Source of the DNA: Aquariibacter sp964433315
Lineage (GTDB): Bacteria; Pseudomonadota; Gammaproteobacteria; Burkholderiales; Burkholderiaceae_C
Assembly (NCBI GenBank): GCA_964433315.1
Contig: CAYSQO010000064.1
Span: 1 to 10,985, forward strand
Reading direction: 5' to 3'
Length of the DNA stretch: 10,985 bases
Of this stretch, positions 1 to 6,994 are shown in pieces. Position numbers and translations under genes: made by a program. How positions within the stretch are numbered: position 1 is the stretch's first letter; every line of letters starts with the position of its first letter. Under the pieces are notes generated by a model, which saw only the letters and a list, made by a program, of their open reading frames with translations, searched no databases and was not told the DNA's origin.

Positions 1-128
1 CCGCCGCGCCCGCCGACGTAGGCGGTGAAGAAGTCCAGGCCGCGGGCGCCGACGGCGTCGCCGACCCGGGACGACCAGACGTCGTGCATCGCGACCGGTT
101 CGAGCGCGTCGCGCAGCCGGCGGGCCGG
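1..128 (-). CDS. Partial SCO6745-family-like protein, N-terminal fragment (possible contig chimera)
   Basis: On the minus strand the frame read down from base 128 gives 42 codons without a stop and with almost every third base G or C. The translation begins PARRLRDALEPVAMHDVW and continues through GLDFFTAYVGGRG. The pattern ARR..DA.EP.AMH..W, then GLDF.T.YV.GR, matches from memory the N-terminal end of the SCO6745-like (SalK-related) family, which has no well-established biochemical role and is known to me mainly from Actinobacteria. The rest of the gene lies left of the window. No ATG, GTG or TTG occurs in frame for at least 20 codons upstream of the conserved ARR, where a start would be expected. 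The frame instead runs straight into the opposite-strand hydrolase gene. This suggests a broken gene or an artificial join near bases 120-140. The family call is from memory and moderately sure. Confidence 0.45.
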
Positions 129-2650
129 TGCGCCGCCGGCGGGTCTATTACCTGCCCGGCTTCGACACCCGCGGGGCGCGCAGCTACCACGCGCTCTACC
201 GCGACGAGGCCGCGCGCCAGCAGGCCCTGCAGCCGGAGCGGCGCTACCGGGTCGGCACCCTGGAGCCGGCCGGCGAGACCGTGTCGGGCTGGCAGGTCGA
301 GGCGGAGCACGCCGGCCAGACCACCCAGGCCGAGCTGCGCTTCCTGGGCTGGAACGACCTGCTGCGGGCCTGGTGGCCCGAGCGCCTCGGGCCGGTGCTG
401 GCGCGCATGCCCGGCTTCTACCTGCGCTTCGCGGCCTGCGGGGCCCTGGCGGGCAGCTGGCGCCTGGCCCGGCCCTTCACCTGGATGATCCTGCTGCCCC
501 TGCTCTACACCCTGGCGGCCGCGCTGCTGGGGGCCGGGCTGGCTGCCGGCGCGCATGCCGCGCTGGGGGCGGCCGGCCCGCTGGGGGCCTGGCCCGCGGT
601 GGGCCTGGGCCTGGCGGCGACGGCCGCCCTGCTGCGCCTGGGCGAGGCGCAGCGGGTGTACTGGCTCATGCGGGCCTGGCCCTTCCTGTGGGCCTGGTCC
701 GGCCGCCGGATCCCGGCCCTGGAGGACCGGCTGGAGGCCTTCGCCGCCCGCCTATCCGCCGACTTCGAAGCCGAGGCCCGCGCCGGCACGCCGGTCGACG
801 AGGTGCTGCTGGTGGGCCACAGCGCGGGGGCGCTGAGCGCCGTCTCGGTCGCGGCGCGCTGGCTGGCGCGGCAGAAGCCGGGGGCTCCCCGACCGCCGCT
901 CAAGCTGCTCACCCTGGGCGCCGTCCACCCCTTCCTGGCCCTGATCCCCCAGGCCGGCTGGTACCGCGGGCAGCTGGCGGCGGTGGCCGCCTCGGGCCTG
1001 CCCTGGCTGGACCTGTCGGCCCCCGGCGATCCCCTGTGCTACGCCCTGGTCGACCCGCTGGCCGCCAGCGGCCTGGGGCCGGCGCCACCCTCGCTGCGCC
1101 TGAAGTCGGCGCGCTTCGACCGCATGCTGGGCGCCGCCCGCTACGCGCGGCTGCGGCGCGACATCTTCCGCATCCACTTCCAGTACCTGATGGCCAGCGA
1201 GCAGCCGGTCGACAACGACTACTTCCTGCTCAGCGCCGGCCCGCGGACGCTGGAAAGCCTCATGGGCCGGCCCCCCGGCCCGGCCGCCGCGCCCGCCCCG
1301 GCCGCGGCCCGGCGCCCTCGCCTGGCCCTGCTCGGCGGGCTGCTGCGGCGCGACGGCCGCTCCATGCTCAACCTGCTGCCGCCGCGGGCCTACCGCATGC
1401 AGATGGGCAGCGGCCGCCTCGCCGGGCAGACCCTCCACCTGGTCAATGCCCCGGAGACGGTGCGGGAGCTGCTCGTCGAGCAGGCCGAGGCCTACCCCAA
1501 GCACCCCTACCTGGCGGACATCCTGCAGCCGCTGATCGGCCTGAGCCTGTTCAACGCCACCGGGACGGCCTGGCAGCGCCAGCGCCGCCTGGTCGACCAG
1601 GCCTTCGTGCAGGCCGGCCTGCGCCTGGCCTTCCCGCGCATGCTGGAGAGCGTGGACGCCCTGCTGCGGCGCTGCGATCTGCTGGCCGACGGCCAGCAGC
1701 CCTGGGACGCCGATGCGGCCATGAGCCACGTGACGGCGGACATCATCTTCCGCACCCTGCTCTCGCAGCCGCTCTCGGCCGAGGCGGCGCGGGACGTGCA
1801 CGAGGCCTTCCGGCGCTACCAGGAGAACGCCCAGCGCGTCATGGGCCTGAGCGCCCTGCACCTGCCCACGGGCCTGCACCGGGCCCGCTGCCGCCGCCAG
1901 GGGGCCGCCATCCGGGCCGCCTTCGCCGGCCCCATCCAGGCCCGCCACCAGGCCCTGCTGCGCGGCGAAGCCGGGCTGCCGGACGACATGCTGGCCGCCC
2001 TCTTCCGCGCCGAGGACCCGGCGGATGGCAGCCGGCTTGGCGTCGACGAGGTGGTCGACCAGGTCGGCACCCTGTTCCTGGCCGGCCACGAGACCTCGGC
2101 CTCCACCCTGGCCTGGGCCCTGCACCTGCTGGCCGAGCGGCCGGCCCTGCAGGACGAGCTGCACGCCAGCATCCAGGCCCTGTGGGCCGGGCGCGAACCG
2201 GCCTTCGGCGACACCCGCCGCCTGGAGGGGGTGCATGCGGTCTTCCGCGAGACGCTGCGGCTCTACCCGCCGATCGCCTTCTACCTGCGCCAGGCGCAGG
2301 GCCCCGGCAGCCTGCGCGGCAAGCCGGTGGCCGCGGGCGACATGGTGGTCGTCTCGCCCTGGCTGGTGCAGCGCCACCAGGGCCTGTGGCCGGCCCCCGA
2401 GCACTTCGACCCGGGCCGCTTCGCGCCCGAGACCGCGGCCGCCCTGCCGCGCGGGGCCTACCTGCCCTTCGGCCTGGGGCCCCGCGCCTGCCCCGGGGCG
2501 GCCTTTGCCACGCAGGAAAGCGTGCTCATCCTGGCCCGCCTGCTGCAGCGCTACCGCCTGCTGCCCCTGCCCGGCCACCAGCCCCGGCCGACCGCCCGGC
2601 TCACGCTGCGTTCGGCCAACGGGGTGCGGCTGAGGCTGGCGCGGCGCTGA
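128..2650 (+). CDS. Fusion of membrane serine hydrolase-like domain and cytochrome P450 (840 aa)
   Basis: A single uninterrupted frame encodes two domains. The N-terminal part opens with RRRVYYLPGFDTRG, a beta-strand and oxyanion-loop start seen in alpha/beta hydrolases. It has two hydrophobic segments (about 119-141 and 150-172) and a nucleophile elbow VGHSAG with Ser232. Asp301 and His350 are plausible triad partners. A Pro/Ala-rich linker (about 379-398) leads to a full P450: WQRQR in helix C (Trp482, Arg486), AGHET in the I helix (652-656), ETLR (Glu708, Arg711), DPGRF, and the haem loop FGLGPRACPG with ligand Cys788. No reductase domain is fused, so separate redox partners are needed. 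It may act on a membrane lipid or ester, with hydrolysis and hydroxylation linked; that is inference. The GTG start is uncertain because no clear ribosome site is seen, the frame is open to the left edge, and the upstream sequence may be chimeric. GC content is visibly higher than in the next gene. Confidence 0.85.
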   Translation: MRRRRVYYLPGFDTRGARSYHALYRDEAARQQALQPERRYRVGTLEPAGETVSGWQVEAEHAGQTTQAELRFLGWNDLLRAWWPERLGPVLARMPGFYLRFAACGALAGSWRLARPFTWMILLPLLYTLAAALLGAGLAAGAHAALGAAGPLGAWPAVGLGLAATAALLRLGEAQRVYWLMRAWPFLWAWSGRRIPALEDRLEAFAARLSADFEAEARAGTPVDEVLLVGHSAGALSAVSVAARWLARQKPGAPRPPLKLLTLGAVHPFLALIPQAGWYRGQLAAVAASGLPWLDLSAPGDPLCYALVDPLAASGLGPAPPSLRLKSARFDRMLGAARYARLRRDIFRIHFQYLMASEQPVDNDYFLLSAGPRTLESLMGRPPGPAAAPAPAAARRPRLALLGGLLRRDGRSMLNLLPPRAYRMQMGSGRLAGQTLHLVNAPETVRELLVEQAEAYPKHPYLADILQPLIGLSLFNATGTAWQRQRRLVDQAFVQAGLRLAFPRMLESVDALLRRCDLLADGQQPWDADAAMSHVTADIIFRTLLSQPLSAEAARDVHEAFRRYQENAQRVMGLSALHLPTGLHRARCRRQGAAIRAAFAGPIQARHQALLRGEAGLPDDMLAALFRAEDPADGSRLGVDEVVDQVGTLFLAGHETSASTLAWALHLLAERPALQDELHASIQALWAGREPAFGDTRRLEGVHAVFRETLRLYPPIAFYLRQAQGPGSLRGKPVAAGDMVVVSPWLVQRHQGLWPAPEHFDPGRFAPETAAALPRGAYLPFGLGPRACPGAAFATQESVLILARLLQRYRLLPLPGHQPRPTARLTLRSANGVRLRLARR

Positions 2651-2654
2651 GTCC

Positions 2655-2681
2655 GCCGGACCCGACCGTCATCGGGCCGGC
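2655..2681 (+). terminator. GC-rich hairpin after the hydrolase-P450 gene
   Basis: Five bases after the stop codon, GCCGG-A-CCCGA (2655-2665) can pair with TCGGG-CCGGC (2672-2681). This forms a 10-bp stem with one bulged A (2660) and a 6-base loop. No T-run follows, so it is either an atypical intrinsic terminator or an mRNA-stabilising hairpin. Its place between the P450 gene and the next block suggests that the block has its own promoter. Confidence 0.45.
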
Positions 2682-2692
2682 ACAGGCCTTGC

Positions 2693-2700
2693 GATACAGT
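2693..2700 (+). promoter_or_regulatory. Possible -10 element (GATACAGT) for the glycosyltransferase operon
   Basis: The gap 2651-2743 is the only non-coding stretch before the six-gene block and holds a hairpin, so a promoter is expected after it. TACAGT at 2695-2700 is the only -10-like hexamer seen. No convincing -35 box lies at 16-18 bases upstream. It lies about 43 bases before the ATG at 2744. This is a weak call. Confidence 0.2.
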
Positions 2701-2743
2701 GCCTGCGCCCCAAGCAACAGGCTCCCGCCTTCTTTCCCACACC

Positions 2744-4360
2744 ATGACCGAAACCCGATCCCGCCGACTGCGCAGCATGGCCATGGGGGCCATTGCCTTG
2801 TTGTTTATCGTCGGCGGCTTGATGCGGCTGTTTCCGCTCGCAGATTGGCCGGACCGGATTTACTGGCAGTTTCTGTCCGAGGACGGATACCTGATGCAAA
2901 CCGTGGCGCGCAATTTCGCGCTCGGTCTGGGCCTTTCGACGGCCGAGGGCACGATGCCCACCAACGGTGTACAGCCGCTGGCCACCTTCCTGTTTGCCGC
3001 CCTGCATGCCCTGGTCGGCGGTGACAAGATGTTGGCGATCGCTGGCGTGGCGCTGCTGTCCGCGCTGCAGGCTCTGCTCGCGGCCTGGGCCATGGCCAAG
3101 CTGATCCGCCATCTGGCGGGCGACCTGCCGCAGGCTCCGCTGATCGCCGGCCTGGGCGCCGGCCTGTGGCTCTGCGGTTACGCGATCACGGCCCACAGCA
3201 GCAACGGCCTGGAGACCGGCCTCTACCACCTCGCGGTGCTGGTGGCCCTGCTGGTCTACCTGCGCCAGACCGCCGCCCAGGCCACGCGGCCGGCCAGCAC
3301 CGGCGAGAGCGTCGTGCTCGGGCTGGTGCTGGGCCTGGTCTTCCTGGCCCGCAATGACGCGGTCTTCTTCATCGGTGGCCTGCTGGCCGCACATGTGCTG
3401 ATCGGCGGCGCGGCCGGCGGCGGCCTGCTGCGCCGGTTGCGCGATGCGGTGATCGCCGGTACGGCCTCGCTGCTGACGGCCTCGCCCTGGCTGATTCACA
3501 ACAAGCTGTACTTCGGCTCGATCGTCCCGATCAGCGGCAGTGCCCAGTCGCACAACGCCGCCCTGGGGCAGAACCTGCCGGTGGTGCCGGCCAATCTGCT
3601 GGAGGCGCTGATCGCCGTGCTGCCGGTGCCCGGCTCGATCGAGCGCAACCTGGCCGTCTGGGTGCTCGGGCCCCTGCTGGTGGCGGGCGTGCTGCTGGCC
3701 TTCGAGCGCTGGTCGCGCGGCCGCAGCCTGGGCGCGCGCCGCGTGTTGCTGGGCGGCACGCTCTTCCTGGGCGGCGTGGTCGGCTACTACGGTCTCTTCT
3801 TTGGTGCGGCGCACTTCATCCCGCGCTACTTCTCGGTGCTGAGCGTGCTGCTTTGGCCAATGCTGGTGGTGGTGCTCAGCGCGCTGGGCGGCCGCATCCT
3901 GTCGCATCGCCCGGCCCTGCAGCCGCTCCTCGGCCTGGGGCTGCTGCTGGCCTGTGGCCTCGCGCTGAACAATGCCCGACTGCATTGGCAGCACGGCGAG
4001 CAGCATATGCACCGCCAGGTCGCCGAGTGGGTGGGCGAGCATGTGCCGCCCGAGGTCTGGGTCGGTGCGGTGCAGACCGGCACCCTGGGCTATTTCCACG
4101 ACCGAACGATCAACCTGGACGGCAAGGTCAACCCCGAGGCGCTGAAGGTGCTGCGGAGCTCCGGCGACGTGCGCGACGACTACATCGTCGGCTCGCCGAT
4201 CCAGTATGTGATCGACTGGGCCTCGGTGGCCGACTGGGTGGCACGCCCCGGCGCACCGGCCTTCAGCGCAAGTTTCCGCGTGCGGGTGCAAGACCCCGTG
4301 CGCAACCTGGGCGTGATGGAACGGGTGTCGGCCGAAGGTCGGACCACCGCCGCGCCCTGA
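2744..4360 (+). CDS. GT-C type integral membrane glycosyltransferase-like protein (538 aa)
   Basis: The protein has a short basic N-terminus, many hydrophobic helices (from about residues 12-30 through to 410) and a soluble C-terminal part (about 415-538). SEDGY (45-49), just after the first helix, resembles the acidic first-loop motif of GT-C enzymes, which use polyprenyl-phosphate sugars at the outer face of the inner membrane. Further family-like signatures are NGVQPLAT, HSSNGLETGLY (151-161), LARND, an fG...P.sG loop (257-265) and HFIPRYF (357-363). GTLGYF..R..INLDGKVN (446-463) is typical of the C-terminal domain in uncharacterised members of this group. I chose ATG 2744, since an in-frame GTG at 2699 adds 15 unconvincing residues; neither has a clear ribosome site. 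Next to a DprE1/DprE2-like pair it is the best candidate for the transferase that uses their product. Acceptor unknown. The first 300 bases are only about 60% GC, against roughly 80% just upstream. Confidence 0.75.
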   Translation: MTETRSRRLRSMAMGAIALLFIVGGLMRLFPLADWPDRIYWQFLSEDGYLMQTVARNFALGLGLSTAEGTMPTNGVQPLATFLFAALHALVGGDKMLAIAGVALLSALQALLAAWAMAKLIRHLAGDLPQAPLIAGLGAGLWLCGYAITAHSSNGLETGLYHLAVLVALLVYLRQTAAQATRPASTGESVVLGLVLGLVFLARNDAVFFIGGLLAAHVLIGGAAGGGLLRRLRDAVIAGTASLLTASPWLIHNKLYFGSIVPISGSAQSHNAALGQNLPVVPANLLEALIAVLPVPGSIERNLAVWVLGPLLVAGVLLAFERWSRGRSLGARRVLLGGTLFLGGVVGYYGLFFGAAHFIPRYFSVLSVLLWPMLVVVLSALGGRILSHRPALQPLLGLGLLLACGLALNNARLHWQHGEQHMHRQVAEWVGEHVPPEVWVGAVQTGTLGYFHDRTINLDGKVNPEALKVLRSSGDVRDDYIVGSPIQYVIDWASVADWVARPGAPAFSASFRVRVQDPVRNLGVMERVSAEGRTTAAP

Positions 4361-4377
4361 CGATCCCTTTCACCTCC

Positions 4378-4381
4378 GAGG
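4378..4381 (+). promoter_or_regulatory. Ribosome binding site (GAGG) of the 44-aa microprotein
   Basis: GAGG lies 9 bases before the ATG at 4391. It is the best Shine-Dalgarno match in this intergenic gap and the main support that the short reading frame is translated. Confidence 0.5.
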
Positions 4382-4390
4382 CACCTCACG

Positions 4391-4525
4391 ATGTTGCAAC
4401 GTCGATCGGCCCTGCTGGGCCTGCTGGGCGGACTGGCCAGTCTGGCCTTCTGGCGCGCCGCCTTCTTCCGGGAAAAGGGCCTGGTTCTGCGCGATGGCTG
4501 GCTGCTGAAATCGGACGACCAATGA
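4391..4525 (+). CDS. 44-aa Tat-like or membrane microprotein coupled to the GMC oxidoreductase
   Basis: This short frame starts MLQRRSALLGLLGGLASLAF, with a twin arginine directly followed by a hydrophobic stretch (about 7-26), and ends in a small polar tail with GLVLRDGWLLKSDDQ. It has a GAGG ribosome site, and its TGA overlaps the ATG of the next gene (ATGA), so the two are very likely translationally coupled. Several GMC dehydrogenases, such as the three-subunit gluconate 2-dehydrogenase, work with a small Tat-signal subunit. This protein could be a minimal membrane tether, chaperone or export partner of the oxidoreductase that follows. That role is inference; I do not recognise a named family. 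The alternative, a leader peptide acting only in translation, cannot be excluded. Confidence 0.65.
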   Translation: MLQRRSALLGLLGGLASLAFWRAAFFREKGLVLRDGWLLKSDDQ

Positions 4526-5952
4526 TCTACAACGATTTCAAGGCCTACCAGGCTTCCGGCTTCCAGCCCAAGGTCTGCATCGTCGGCGGCGGCCCGGCCG
4601 GTATCTCCCTGGCCCTGCGCCTGGCAGCCAAGCGCATTCCCTGCGTGCTGCTGGAGGCTGGCGGCCGGACGTATGACGCGGATGTGCAAGCGGCCTACAA
4701 CGGCAAGGTCGTCGGGGACAACTACTTCGAGCTCGGCAGTTCCCGTCTGCGTTACCTGGGTGGCAGCAGCGGTCACTGGCAGGGCTGGTGTCGAGCGCTC
4801 GACGCGATCGACTTCGAGGCCCGTCCGGGTGTGCCGAACTCCGGCTGGCCGATCCGCAAGACCGACCTGGATCCCTATGGCAGCGAAGCCGACCGCCTGC
4901 TCGGCCTGCCGGCCGCGAAGCCGGACCAGGCCCTGTCGGCCGACCTGCAGGAAATCGAGTTCCGCTTCAGCAAGCCCATCGTGCGCTTTGGCGACAAGTA
5001 CGCGGCCGAGCTGGAGAAATCGGCGCTGATTGCCGTCGCGCTCAACAGCCCCGTGGTCGACCTCGTGCCGGTACGTGGCCGCATCGCCGAGGCACGCATC
5101 GGCCAGGCCGGCGCGACGCCGGTCAGCCTGAAGGCCCCGGCCTATGCGCTGTGCACCGGCGGCATCGAGAACAGCCGCCTGCTGCTCTGGGCCAACCAGC
5201 AGCACCAGGGCGGCGTGGTGCCCGACGCCCGCAGCCTGGGCCGGTACTGGATGGAGCATCCGCACTACACCCTGGGCGAGGCCGCGCTGTTCACCTTCAC
5301 CGGCTTCCGCACCCCGGGCGGCATGCACTTCTATGCGCCGACGGCCGACTACCTGCGCAAGCATGCCATCGGCGGCTTCGGCGTGCGCCTGCTCAGCGGC
5401 GAGAACCTGATCAAGGCCCTGATCAAGGACGGCCTCTGCGTGGCCCCGGACATCTTCACCGAATTCGCAAAGAAGGCCAGCAAGGACCTGGCCTGCGCCG
5501 CGGCGCTGCATGTGGCCTGGGAACAGCTGCCGCATGAATCCAACCGCATCGAGCTCGGCAGCGACAAGGACGCCTGGGGCATGGCCCGCAGCGTGCTGCA
5601 CTGGCGCAAGCAGCCGGTCGAGCGCACGACGGCCGACCATGCGGTGCGGCTCGTCGGCAGCTACCTGGCGGGTTCCGACAAGGGCCGCGTCAAGGTCAAG
5701 GACTGGCTGCTGAAGAACCAGGCCTATCCGCTCGACGATGAACAGGCTGGCTTCCACCACATGGGCGGCACCCGCATGGCGGCCACGCCCGCGCAGGGCG
5801 TGGTCGATGCGAACTGCAAGGTCTTCGGCGTGGACAACCTCTACGTTGGTGGCTCTTCCGTCTTCCCGACCGGCGGTCACACCAACCCGACCTACAGCAT
5901 CGTGCAGCTCGCGCTGCGGCTGGGCGATCACCTGGCCGGCCGTGCCCTCTAA
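4522..5952 (+). CDS. GMC-family FAD-dependent oxidoreductase (476 aa)
   Basis: The enzyme likely oxidises an alcohol group, probably of a sugar or sugar lipid, with bound FAD. Near the N-terminus is the dinucleotide fold VCIVGGGPAGISLALRL (GGGPAG at 22-27), and LEAGG (Glu45) would bind the adenosine ribose. GGSSGHWQGWC (80-90) and CTGGIENSRLL (211-221) correspond to the two GMC signatures. MEHPHY (244-249) and EQLPHESNRI (334-343) are typical of the middle domain. The C-terminal domain has FHHMGGTRM (411-419) and VFPTGGHTNPT (447-457), offering His413 and Asn455 as a plausible catalytic pair. The length suits the short bacterial branch. It has no signal peptide of its own; the coupled upstream microprotein may supply export or anchoring. 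Start: ATG 4522, inside the ATGA overlap with no separate ribosome site. Substrate and electron acceptor are unknown. Confidence 0.88.
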   Translation: MIYNDFKAYQASGFQPKVCIVGGGPAGISLALRLAAKRIPCVLLEAGGRTYDADVQAAYNGKVVGDNYFELGSSRLRYLGGSSGHWQGWCRALDAIDFEARPGVPNSGWPIRKTDLDPYGSEADRLLGLPAAKPDQALSADLQEIEFRFSKPIVRFGDKYAAELEKSALIAVALNSPVVDLVPVRGRIAEARIGQAGATPVSLKAPAYALCTGGIENSRLLLWANQQHQGGVVPDARSLGRYWMEHPHYTLGEAALFTFTGFRTPGGMHFYAPTADYLRKHAIGGFGVRLLSGENLIKALIKDGLCVAPDIFTEFAKKASKDLACAAALHVAWEQLPHESNRIELGSDKDAWGMARSVLHWRKQPVERTTADHAVRLVGSYLAGSDKGRVKVKDWLLKNQAYPLDDEQAGFHHMGGTRMAATPAQGVVDANCKVFGVDNLYVGGSSVFPTGGHTNPTYSIVQLALRLGDHLAGRAL

Positions 5953-5975
5953 AGCCCGCCGTCGCGACCGAGCGC

Positions 5976-5980
5976 GGGAG
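5976..5980 (+). promoter_or_regulatory. Ribosome binding site (GGGAG) of the flippase-like gene
   Basis: GGGAG lies 8 bases before ATG 5989 in a 36-base gap that shows no hairpin or promoter-like element. It supports that start and read-through of the operon. Confidence 0.5.
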
Positions 5981-5988
5981 CCTGCGGC

Positions 5989-6972
5989 ATGTTGAACAGC
6001 CTGTTGACCCCCAGGGCTCGCCGGGCCCTGATCCTGTCCATCGTGCTGTCGGTGCTGGGCTACGCCGGCTTCTCGATCTGGGCCGGCTGGCGAGAAGTCA
6101 CCGCCCTGATCATCCAGCTCGGTCTGGGCGGCATCGGCCTGATGCTGCTGCTTTCGGCGGTGAACTACGGCCTGCGCTTCATGCGCTGGCAGATGCTGCT
6201 GTCACGCCTGGGTCACCGCGTGCCGGCCATGCCGAGCGCGCTAATCTACGTGGCGGGCTTCGCCCTCACCACCACGCCGGGAAAGGCCGGCGAGGCCATC
6301 CGCAGCATCTTCCTGAAGGACCATGGCGTGGGCTACCACGCCAGCCTGGCGGCCCTATTCAGCGAGCGCCTGTCGGACCTGATCGCCGTGGTGCTGCTCG
6401 CCTGCCTGGGCGCGGCCAGCCACCCGGGCAGCCGGCCGGTGGTGGGCGGCGTGCTGCTGCTCATCGTGCTGCTGCTGCTGACCCTGGCCCTGGCCGAGCG
6501 ACTGCGGCCGCTGCACGCGCGGCTGCAGGCCTCGGGCGGCAGGCTGGGCGCGCTGGGCGCGCGGCTCTGCGAGCTGATGTTCTCGGCCGCGAGCTGCCAC
6601 CGGCCCGGCATCCTGCTGGCCACCACCGTCATCAGCGTGCTGGCCTGGGGGGCTGAGGCCTGGGCCTTCCACCTCATGCTCGATGGCATGGGCCTTTCGC
6701 TGCAGGCCACCTGGGCCTTCTTCGTCTATGCGTTGTCGATGCTGGTCGGCGCCATCAGCTTCCTGCCCGGCGGCCTGGGTTCGGCCGAGGCGACGATGGT
6801 CGGCCTGCTGATCGGCGCAGGCCAGGCCGAGGCGTCGGCCGTGGCCGCCACCCTGCTGATCCGCCTGACCACGCTGTGGTTCGCCGTGGCGCTGGGGGCC
6901 TGGGCACTGGTGGCGGTAACCCGTGCGCGCCCGGCCGCGGCCCAGGCTGCCGCCCTGGGCGGACAGCCTTGA
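5989..6972 (+). CDS. UPF0104 / LPG-synthase-TM family membrane protein, candidate lipid-sugar flippase (327 aa)
   Basis: The protein is mostly hydrophobic helices from about residue 12 to 312, with the signature pattern of the lysylphosphatidylglycerol synthase transmembrane family (UPF0104, PF03706): RFMRWQMLL (63-71), TTPGKAGEAIRS (95-106), SERLSD (125-130) and FLPGGLGSAEA (258-268). It lacks the C-terminal aminoacyl-transferase domain of MprF, so it is not a lysyl-lipid synthase. Stand-alone members often sit in glycan and hopanoid or sphingolipid clusters and are thought to move lipids or lipid-linked sugars across the membrane. Between the GMC gene and a DprE1/DprE2-like pair, it is the best candidate here for flipping the polyprenyl-phosphate sugar to the outer face, a role given to the unrelated GtrA-like Rv3789 in Mycobacterium. 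That function is inferred from context. Confidence 0.85.
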   Translation: MLNSLLTPRARRALILSIVLSVLGYAGFSIWAGWREVTALIIQLGLGGIGLMLLLSAVNYGLRFMRWQMLLSRLGHRVPAMPSALIYVAGFALTTTPGKAGEAIRSIFLKDHGVGYHASLAALFSERLSDLIAVVLLACLGAASHPGSRPVVGGVLLLIVLLLLTLALAERLRPLHARLQASGGRLGALGARLCELMFSAASCHRPGILLATTVISVLAWGAEAWAFHLMLDGMGLSLQATWAFFVYALSMLVGAISFLPGGLGSAEATMVGLLIGAGQAEASAVAATLLIRLTTLWFAVALGAWALVAVTRARPAAAQAAALGGQP

Positions 6973-6994
6973 GGCGCCGCCGCCTGCCCAGCCG

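Noticed and set aside
2699..2743. Upstream GTG start for the glycosyltransferase
   Set aside because: It would add 15 residues unlike a membrane N-terminus and overlap the -10-like element; ATG 2744 begins a normal basic segment followed by a helix.
25..3024. A 999-residue plus-strand reading frame across the P450 gene
   Set aside because: Its translation is Arg/Pro/Gly/Ala-rich with no domain signature. It is a by-product of very high GC and lies in another frame over the clearly real hydrolase-P450 gene.
4394..4401. Short palindrome GTTGCAAC near the microprotein start as an operator
   Set aside because: It is only 8 bases, lies in coding sequence after the start codon and could arise by chance.
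3853..4521. N-terminal extension of the GMC oxidoreductase frame
   Set aside because: The frame is open but overlaps the glycosyltransferase in another frame and has no motif; the FAD fold begins soon after ATG 4522.
6545..6566. Tandem CTGGGCGCG-like repeat
   Set aside because: It encodes an ordinary LGALGAR stretch of the membrane protein and has only two imperfect copies.
6923..6994. Upstream GTG start for the DprE1-like gene
   Set aside because: The extra 24 residues are Pro/Arg/Ala-rich and overlap the flippase-like gene, while ATG 6995 starts with the family-typical N-terminus.
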